Origin: Flavobacterium sp. LC2016-23
GTDB lineage: Bacteria > Bacteroidota > Bacteroidia > Flavobacteriales > Flavobacteriaceae
Direction: 5' to 3'
DNA length: 64,000 nt
Assembly (NCBI RefSeq): GCF_009674775.1
Contig: NZ_WKKE01000011.1
Location: 116,494 to 180,493, forward strand
A model generated the notes under the pieces. That model was given only the letters and a program-made list of their open reading frames with translations. It ran no database searches and had not been told where the DNA came from. A program made the position numbers and the translations under genes. Shown here piece after piece: positions 59,795-64,000 of this stretch (the stretch's first letter is position 1; every line of letters begins with the position of its first letter).

Positions 59795-60835
59795 ATGAAA
59801 GAAGAAATAAACGCTTATAATAATGTTTTAGAGTTAATAGGTAACACCCCACTTATTAAGCTAAATAAAATCACCGAAGAGTTAGAAGGAAATTTCTACG
59901 CAAAGGTAGAAGCTTTTAATCCGGGACATTCCTCAAAAGATAGAATAGCGTTATATATTATTGAAGAAGCCGAGAAAAAAGGAATTCTTTCTCCAGGAGA
60001 CACCATAATCGAAACCACATCTGGAAATACAGGATTTAGCTTAGCAATGGTAAGCATTATAAAAGGTTACAACTGTATTTTAGCGGTAAGTTCAAAATCA
60101 TCGAAAGATAAGATTGACATGCTAAGAAGTTTAGGTGCTAAAGTATATGTCTGTCCGGCGCACGTTTCAGCAGATGATGAAAGATCTTACTATAATGTCG
60201 CTAAACGATTACATGAAGAAACTAAAGGTTCGGTTTACATTAATCAATATTTTAATCAGTTAAATATTGATGCGCACTACAACACTACTGGTCCTGAGAT
60301 CTGGGAACAGACAAAAGGGCAAATAACACATCTTGTTGCCTGCAGCGGAACCGGAGGAACTATCTCCGGAACAGCAAAATTCCTAAAAGAACAAAATCCA
60401 AATATTAGAATCCTGGGTGTCGATGCTTTCGGATCCGTATTGAAAAAATACCACGAAACAAGAGAGTTTGACAACAAAGAAATTTATCCTTATCGTATTG
60501 AAGGTTTAGGAAAAAACCTGATCCCGTCTGCTACAGATTTCGATATTATTGATAAATTCATTAAGGTAACAGACGAAGAGAGTGCACACTCTGCAAGAGA
60601 AATTACCAGAAAAGAAGGTTTATTTGTGGGTTATACTTCAGGTGCAGTAATGCAGGCTATTAAGCAATACGCAGAAGAAGGTGAATTTACTAAAGACAGT
60701 AATATTATCGCTATTTTTCCTGATCACGGTTCCCGTTACATGAGTAAAGTATTCAGCGATGACTGGATGAATGAACAAGGCTTCTTTGACAGCGTCAATG
60801 AAGAAGAAGTTCAAAAGATTGAATTTGTAAAATAG
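59795..60835 (+). CDS. PLP-dependent cysteine synthase family protein (second copy)
   Basis: A cysteine synthase or cystathionine beta-synthase-like enzyme of 346 residues, longer than the CysM at 9150-10037. The start is the ATG at 59795 ([20 protein letters not shown]). The PLP lysine is K48 in [11 protein letters not shown], and [10 protein letters not shown] follows. The C-terminal region [12 protein letters not shown] replaces the SSGG loop of CysM. No CBS domains. Two differing paralogues suggest separate sulfur or beta-replacement roles. Confidence 0.88.
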   Translation: MKEEINAYNNVLELIGNTPLIKLNKITEELEGNFYAKVEAFNPGHSSKDRIALYIIEEAEKKGILSPGDTIIETTSGNTGFSLAMVSIIKGYNCILAVSSKSSKDKIDMLRSLGAKVYVCPAHVSADDERSYYNVAKRLHEETKGSVYINQYFNQLNIDAHYNTTGPEIWEQTKGQITHLVACSGTGGTISGTAKFLKEQNPNIRILGVDAFGSVLKKYHETREFDNKEIYPYRIEGLGKNLIPSATDFDIIDKFIKVTDEESAHSAREITRKEGLFVGYTSGAVMQAIKQYAEEGEFTKDSNIIAIFPDHGSRYMSKVFSDDWMNEQGFFDSVNEEEVQKIEFVK

Positions 60836-60858
60836 TTTTTTAAAAACTTATAGATACC

Positions 60859-60894
60859 AAACTCCATTCGCAGCAGCGGATGGAGTTTTTTTTT
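60859..60894 (+). terminator. Intrinsic terminator after the cysteine synthase
   Basis: AACTCCAT pairs with ATGGAGTT, followed by T9. Confidence 0.8.
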
Positions 60895-61162
60895 GGATTA
60901 TACTTAAATCAAATATTTTAAACGTGCTTTTTAGATGTTAATGCTTTAGTTTAAAATGATAATAGCGTATTTATACGTAAAATTTTGTTGTTTTGTTTGA
61001 AGTAAATGTATTGTTTTGATAAAAATAACTAAAGTGTAAATGATTATAATTGAATGCTTTAAGTTGTCAATTTTGGTTATTTGAACGATTTTTCAGGTTA
61101 GTTAACGGAAAAATTTCTGCCTAAATACATTATAATTTAATTTGGTAAAATGCAATACGTAT

Positions 61163-61345
61163 TAAGGCTGCTGTAAAAGCTTCAAAATCTAAAGCAGCTG
61201 CAAGAACTTCTGCAACGGCACATTTTCGCAAGGGCAAAAAGTAGCCGGACATAAAGGGAATGGCATGAATATTAATGATTTGCCGGAAGGAACCTATTTG
61301 TTGAAAATAACAAATGTTGTCTCGAAAAAGATTACTTCAAAATAA
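61163..61345 (+). pseudogene. Decayed 3' end of a LamG/T9SS protein gene
   Basis: The last part translates as TFSQGQKVAGHKGNG followed by MNINDLPEGTYLLKITNV and ending KKITSK. It is homologous to the C-terminus of the gene at 61795 (VEVFSQGKKIMG, IGDLPEGTYLLKVTNTPLKK). Upstream bases in another frame read AAVKASKSKAAARTSA, like its Ala/Lys linker, so a frameshift and loss of the 5' part are evident. The downstream terminator also resembles that of the intact gene, so it looks like a degenerated tandem copy. Confidence 0.75.
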
Positions 61346-61415
61346 AATATAAGTTTTGATTAGTATAGATTAGTTAGTTTTTTATGTTGTTTTAAGGATT
61401 GATTTTGAATAGTGA

Positions 61416-61454
61416 AAAAAAGCCTCCTGAATTGTAGCCTCAGAAGGCTTTTTG
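61416..61454 (+). terminator. Terminator of the decayed copy
   Basis: AAAAAGCCTCCTGA pairs with TCAGAAGGCTTTTT; it is closely similar to the terminator at 62759-62798. Confidence 0.75.
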
Positions 61455-61665
61455 ATTTTTAGGGATTATTGATATTTAAAACAAAAGGTAAGTTGTGATC
61501 CTCCAAACCAGCAGAAGGATGGGTTTTGGGTCTGTATTTTTTATAATTAGCTGATATTGGTGTTTTTGTAGTGTTAATATTTTTTATTTATGTGAGAATA
61601 CTGTATGTATATATAAGAAATATTTGGTGATATTGAATTTAATTTATAGTTTTAACAGATTTTTA

Positions 61666-61722
61666 AAAATTATCAATAAATCTAATTATTATTTTAAAAT
61701 TATCAATTTTGATTATTATTTT
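61666..61722. repeat. Imperfect tandem direct repeat of about 29 bp
   Basis: AAAATTATCAAT..AATTATTATTTT occurs twice (61666-61695 and 61696-61722), 70-130 bp upstream of the LamG gene. It may be regulatory or chance in AT-rich sequence. Confidence 0.45.
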
Positions 61723-61794
61723 GAGCTCGTTACAGGATAAAATTTGCTCCAAGTAGTAGTATGAGTTAAAAACAGGCCCCTAAAATTTATATAT

Positions 61795-62703
61795 ATGAAA
61801 AAATTATTACTCACTTTAATGTTGGTAAATTTTTTAAATACGAGTGCACAAAATCCTGTTCAGGAATTTACTTTCAATGGGAATTTAAATAATGCAGATA
61901 ATACAATTTCCTTTTTGGGAACCGCTGCTTTCGTAGCGGACAGAATGGGAGCAGCCAAATCAGCTCTCCGGCTTACCAACAAAGCTTTTCAGGCTGTAGT
62001 AGGTGATCTTCCACAAGGCAATAAACCACGATCCTTGTCAATTTGGGTAAAATTTAATGCCATCACTGCACCAAATTACATTTTTGGGTATGGTGGCGCA
62101 GTAAATGCCCAGTATTTTGGATTATTGCAACAAGCGGCTTCCAATGGAAATTCAGATTTAAGCCTGGCGGGCTGGGGAGCCGGAAATGATGTTATTGTTT
62201 CGGTACCGCTTTTAAAAGAGGTCTGGTATCAATACACTATTACGTATGATGGCAATACTTCAAAAATTTACCGAAATGGTGAATTATTAAAATCAGCAGA
62301 TGGAATTCCACGCTTGACAAAAGGCTATATTCTGAATCTGGGAAAATTAAACGCGACGACTGCTATAAACGCCGATATCGATGATCTCCGGTTGTATAGC
62401 GTAGCCATGACAGATGAGCAGGTTATGGAATCTTACAATAGCTCGAAACCAACTGCTTCGGCTGTAACAGAAAGTATTCCTGCTTCAAATACAGTAAAAA
62501 AAGCAGCTCCTGTCACTGTAAAAGCTGTAACTCCGGTAAAAACGCCTGCAACTGTAATTTCAGCTGAGGCAAATAGCGGTGCTAAAAATGTTGAGGTATT
62601 TTCACAGGGAAAAAAGATAATGGGTACGAATGCTACAAATATTGGCGATTTACCTGAAGGAACCTATTTGTTGAAGGTGACCAATACACCCTTAAAAAAA
62701 TAA
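61795..62703 (+). CDS. LamG-domain secreted protein with a truncated T9SS-like C-terminus
   Basis: A 302-residue exported protein. The signal peptide is MKKLLLTLMLVNFLNTSA (1-18). A concanavalin-like LamG domain follows (about 22-205), with RSLSIWVKFNAITAPNYIFGYGG, WYQYTITYDGNTSKIYRNGELL and IDDLRLYSVAMTDEQV. An Ala/Pro/Lys/Val-rich linker (210-260) precedes a tail VEVFSQGKKIMG..DLPEGTYLLKVTNT. The frame stops at an A7 tract (62694-62700). A one-base shift gives KKITPK and a stop at 62714, matching the decayed relative's KKITSK, so the T9SS type A sorting tail is probably cut by an indel or restored by slippage. Confidence 0.8.
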   Translation: MKKLLLTLMLVNFLNTSAQNPVQEFTFNGNLNNADNTISFLGTAAFVADRMGAAKSALRLTNKAFQAVVGDLPQGNKPRSLSIWVKFNAITAPNYIFGYGGAVNAQYFGLLQQAASNGNSDLSLAGWGAGNDVIVSVPLLKEVWYQYTITYDGNTSKIYRNGELLKSADGIPRLTKGYILNLGKLNATTAINADIDDLRLYSVAMTDEQVMESYNSSKPTASAVTESIPASNTVKKAAPVTVKAVTPVKTPATVISAEANSGAKNVEVFSQGKKIMGTNATNIGDLPEGTYLLKVTNTPLKK

Positions 62704-62758
62704 CTCCAAAGTAAAAACAAGTCTTTAGGTTTATAGAACCAATTGGATTTTGTAATAG

Positions 62759-62798
62759 TTAAAAAGCCTTCTGATGAAAACGTCAGAAGGCTTTTTAA
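62759..62798. terminator. Bidirectional terminator, 16-bp perfect stem
   Basis: TTAAAAAGCCTTCTGA pairs with TCAGAAGGCTTTTTAA with an 8-base loop, between the LamG gene and the 25-residue gene. Confidence 0.85.
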
Positions 62799-62810
62799 TC
62801 TTATAATTTT

Positions 62811-62888
62811 TTAGCTAATTACGCTAAGTACTACAAATAGTATTACCAGAATGATTACAGCGAATTTCGTGTATTTTGATGTTTTCAT
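62811..62888 (-). CDS. 25-residue single-helix membrane protein
   Basis: A very short gene. It encodes MKTSKYTKFAVIILVILFVV plus LSVIS, a positively charged N-terminus and one transmembrane helix (about 9-24). Support comes from a perfect -7 element TATATTTG 39 bp upstream and a strong terminator 12 bp beyond its stop; these bracket a compact transcription unit of about 110-160 bp. It could be a membrane-active peptide or small-protein regulator. Coding is inferred. Confidence 0.6.
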   Translation of the reverse strand: MKTSKYTKFAVIILVILFVVLSVIS

Positions 62889-62926
62889 TGGATCGTTTTT
62901 TTTAACTTAAAGAATTTTGACTGCTG

Positions 62927-62934
62927 CAAATATA
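62927..62934 (-). promoter_or_regulatory. TAnnTTTG -7 element of the 25-residue gene
   Basis: TATATTTG on the minus strand; the predicted leader is about 32 nt. Confidence 0.6.
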
Positions 62935-62982
62935 ATAGTTAATCTGGTTTTTCATAATTAAAAGTAAAACAATGTAAAACAA

Positions 62983-63010
62983 AAAAAGCCCTGAAATTTC
63001 AGAGCTTTTA
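62983..63010 (-). terminator. Intrinsic terminator of yebC
   Basis: On the minus strand AAAAGCTCTGAAATTTCAGGGC is followed by T7; the stem is CTCTGAAA/TTTCAGGG, with AAAAGC and GCTTTT pairing. Confidence 0.8.
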
Positions 63011-63028
63011 TCTTTATGCAGGTATACT

Positions 63029-63742
63029 TTATTCTTCTTTCATCGTATGATAAACGTTCATGACGTCATCATCTTCTTCAATTTTTTCGATTAATTTCTC
63101 TACATCGGCAATCTGAGCTTCAGTAAGTTCTTTGGTAATTTGAGGAATACGTTCAAAACCGGAAGATAAAATTTCAAGACCTCTGTTTTCCAGTTCTTTT
63201 TGTAAAGCTCCAAAGCTTCCAAAAGGAGCATAGATCAAGATTCCGTCTTCGTCTTCAAACACTTCTTCTGCACCAAAATCAATTAATTCCAATTCTAATT
63301 CTTCAGGATCAAGATTCCCTTTTGCAATTCGGAAATTACATGTATGGTCGAACATAAACTCCACAGACCCCTGAGTTCCCATCGTTCCGTTGCATTTATT
63401 AAAATAGCTGCGGATGTTGGCAACGGTTCTGTTATTGTTATCTGATGCTGTTTCAATCAAAATGGCAATTCCGTGAGGAGCGTATCCTTCAAACAAAATT
63501 TCCTTATAGTTGGCAGTATCTTTATTACTGGCATTTTTTATAGCGCGCTCAACATTATCTTTAGGCATGTTGGCCGCTTTGGCATTTTGTATTACAGCTC
63601 TTAATCTGGAATTGGCATCAGGGTTAGGTCCGCCTTCTTTAACGGCCATAACGATATCTTTACCAATTCGGGTAAATGTTTTGGCCATTGCAGACCAACG
63701 TTTCATTTTTCTTCCTTTTCTAAATTCGAACGCTCTTCCCAT
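63029..63742 (-). CDS. YebC/PmpR-family protein
   Basis: A 237-residue protein of the YebC family, known as a DNA-binding regulator or a translation factor for proline stretches. MGRAFEFRKGRKMKRWSAMAK and FTRIGKDIVMAVKEGGPNPDANSRLR are the family start, and MPKDNVERAIKNA and EILFEGYAPHGIAILIE are conserved. C-terminal acidic helix EKLIEKIEEDDDVMNVYH. Promoter TATTTTTG at 63766-63773 (minus). Confidence 0.93.
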   Translation of the reverse strand: MGRAFEFRKGRKMKRWSAMAKTFTRIGKDIVMAVKEGGPNPDANSRLRAVIQNAKAANMPKDNVERAIKNASNKDTANYKEILFEGYAPHGIAILIETASDNNNRTVANIRSYFNKCNGTMGTQGSVEFMFDHTCNFRIAKGNLDPEELELELIDFGAEEVFEDEDGILIYAPFGSFGALQKELENRGLEILSSGFERIPQITKELTEAQIADVEKLIEKIEEDDDVMNVYHTMKEE

Positions 63743-63765
63743 TGCTGATTTTTTATTTTGTGATG

Positions 63766-63773
63766 CAAAAATA
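63766..63773 (-). promoter_or_regulatory. TAnnTTTG -7 element of yebC
   Basis: TATTTTTG on the minus strand; the predicted leader is about 17 nt. Confidence 0.6.
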
Positions 63774-63843
63774 CGGTTATTCCTTATTTTTCCAAAATCA
63801 AAGCTATTCTTTTTTAGGGTTAGTTGGAAGTTAAAGGTTAAAA

Positions 63844-63881
63844 AGTTTCAAGTTTCAGGTTTCAGGTTTTGCCTGAAACAA
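63844..63881. repeat. Heptamer-phased repeat and hairpin (family D)
   Basis: AGTTTCA AGTTTCA GGTTTCA GGTTTTG, with TTTCAGG.. pairing with CCTGAAA. Confidence 0.7.
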
Positions 63882-63886
63882 TAAAA

Positions 63887-63920
63887 CAAAAAATCCATTC
63901 GTGAAACGAATGGATTTTTT
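63887..63920. terminator. Bidirectional hairpin terminator near the window end
   Basis: AAAAAATCCATTCG pairs with CGAATGGATTTTTT around TGAAA. Its A/T-runs allow either strand; on the minus strand it may end a gene lying beyond the window. Confidence 0.75.
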
Positions 63921-63923
63921 AGG

Positions 63924-64000
63924 AAGAATCTAAGAATCTAAGAATCTAAGAATCTAAGAATCTAAGAATCTAAGAATCTAAGAATCTAAGAATCTAAGAA
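63924..64000. repeat. Tandem AAGAATCT octamer array running off the window
   Basis: At least nine full copies of the identical 8-base unit AAGAATCT from 63924 to the window end. It is the homogeneous form of the AAGnTnCT octamers seen elsewhere in the window. Confidence 0.9.

Larger units (their letters stand above)
60836..61794. other. 959-bp spacer holding a decayed gene, two terminators and repeats
   Basis: Contents: the terminator of the cysteine synthase gene (60859-60894), a decayed LamG/T9SS-like fragment (61163-61345), a second terminator (61416-61454), and a direct repeat (61666-61722). The rest is AT-rich without a supported gene. Confidence 0.7.

Noticed and set aside
63924..64000. 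CRISPR array
   Set aside because: The 8-base units are contiguous and identical, without spacers; it is a simple tandem repeat.

Overview
The window reads as a chromosomal segment of a Flavobacterium-like member of the Bacteroidota. The evidence is low G+C, A-rich spacers with weak Shine-Dalgarno signals, many copies of the Bacteroidota -7 promoter element TAnnTTTG just upstream of starts, a fused cbb3 oxidase CcoNO, DUF6452/DUF6048/DUF5606 proteins, and a LamG protein that appears to carry a type IX secretion sorting tail. No rRNA, tRNA, CRISPR array or prophage was seen. Species was not determined.

Layout. 0-6 kb: a THUMP RNA methyltransferase, a small membrane protein, an IS150-group IS3-family element sitting in the loop of a long inverted repeat, then rlmD-DUF6452-DUF6048. 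6-16 kb: an orphan histidine kinase, aldo/keto reductase, cysE-cysM, DUF1003, DUF2752, Smr protein, a duplicated-domain lipoprotein, cysteine desulfurase, TsaC. 16-30 kb: envelope polysaccharide region. A DegT aminotransferase faces a tightly packed operon of acyl carrier protein, KASIII, Rieske oxygenase, SDR, second KASIII and a NeuD/PglD-type acyltransferase. Glycosyltransferases, an InaA-type LPS kinase, a heptosyltransferase-like GT9 and two WaaE-like GT2 enzymes follow. 30-38 kb: dapD, Aer-like PAS protein, ruvX, mqo, FUSC transporter, def, DUF5606, mazG. 38-49 kb: a Crp/Fnr regulator, ccoI, ccoS-ccoNO-ccoQ-ccoP-ccoG-ccoH-SafE and hemN. 49-64 kb: DoxX, acyl-CoA carboxylase beta, lpxD, msrB, prfB with programmed frameshift, threonine aldolase, ybaB, oligopeptidase B, a second cysteine synthase, a LamG/T9SS gene with a decayed upstream relative, a 25-residue membrane protein and yebC.

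How it works together. The 38-49 kb block looks like a microaerobic respiration regulon: ccoI, the ccoS operon and hemN each carry a TATGAYAWWTRTCATA-like palindrome at nearly the same distance (36.5-37.5 bp) from their -7 element, next to the Crp/Fnr gene. The 16-22 kb operon looks like a dedicated pathway that builds a short hydroxylated or keto acyl group on an ACP and attaches it to an amino sugar. Many spacers carry octamer-phased repeats (AAGnTnCW) or heptamer repeats (AAGTTTC-like), often as hairpin arms, and the window ends inside a tandem AAGAATCT array.
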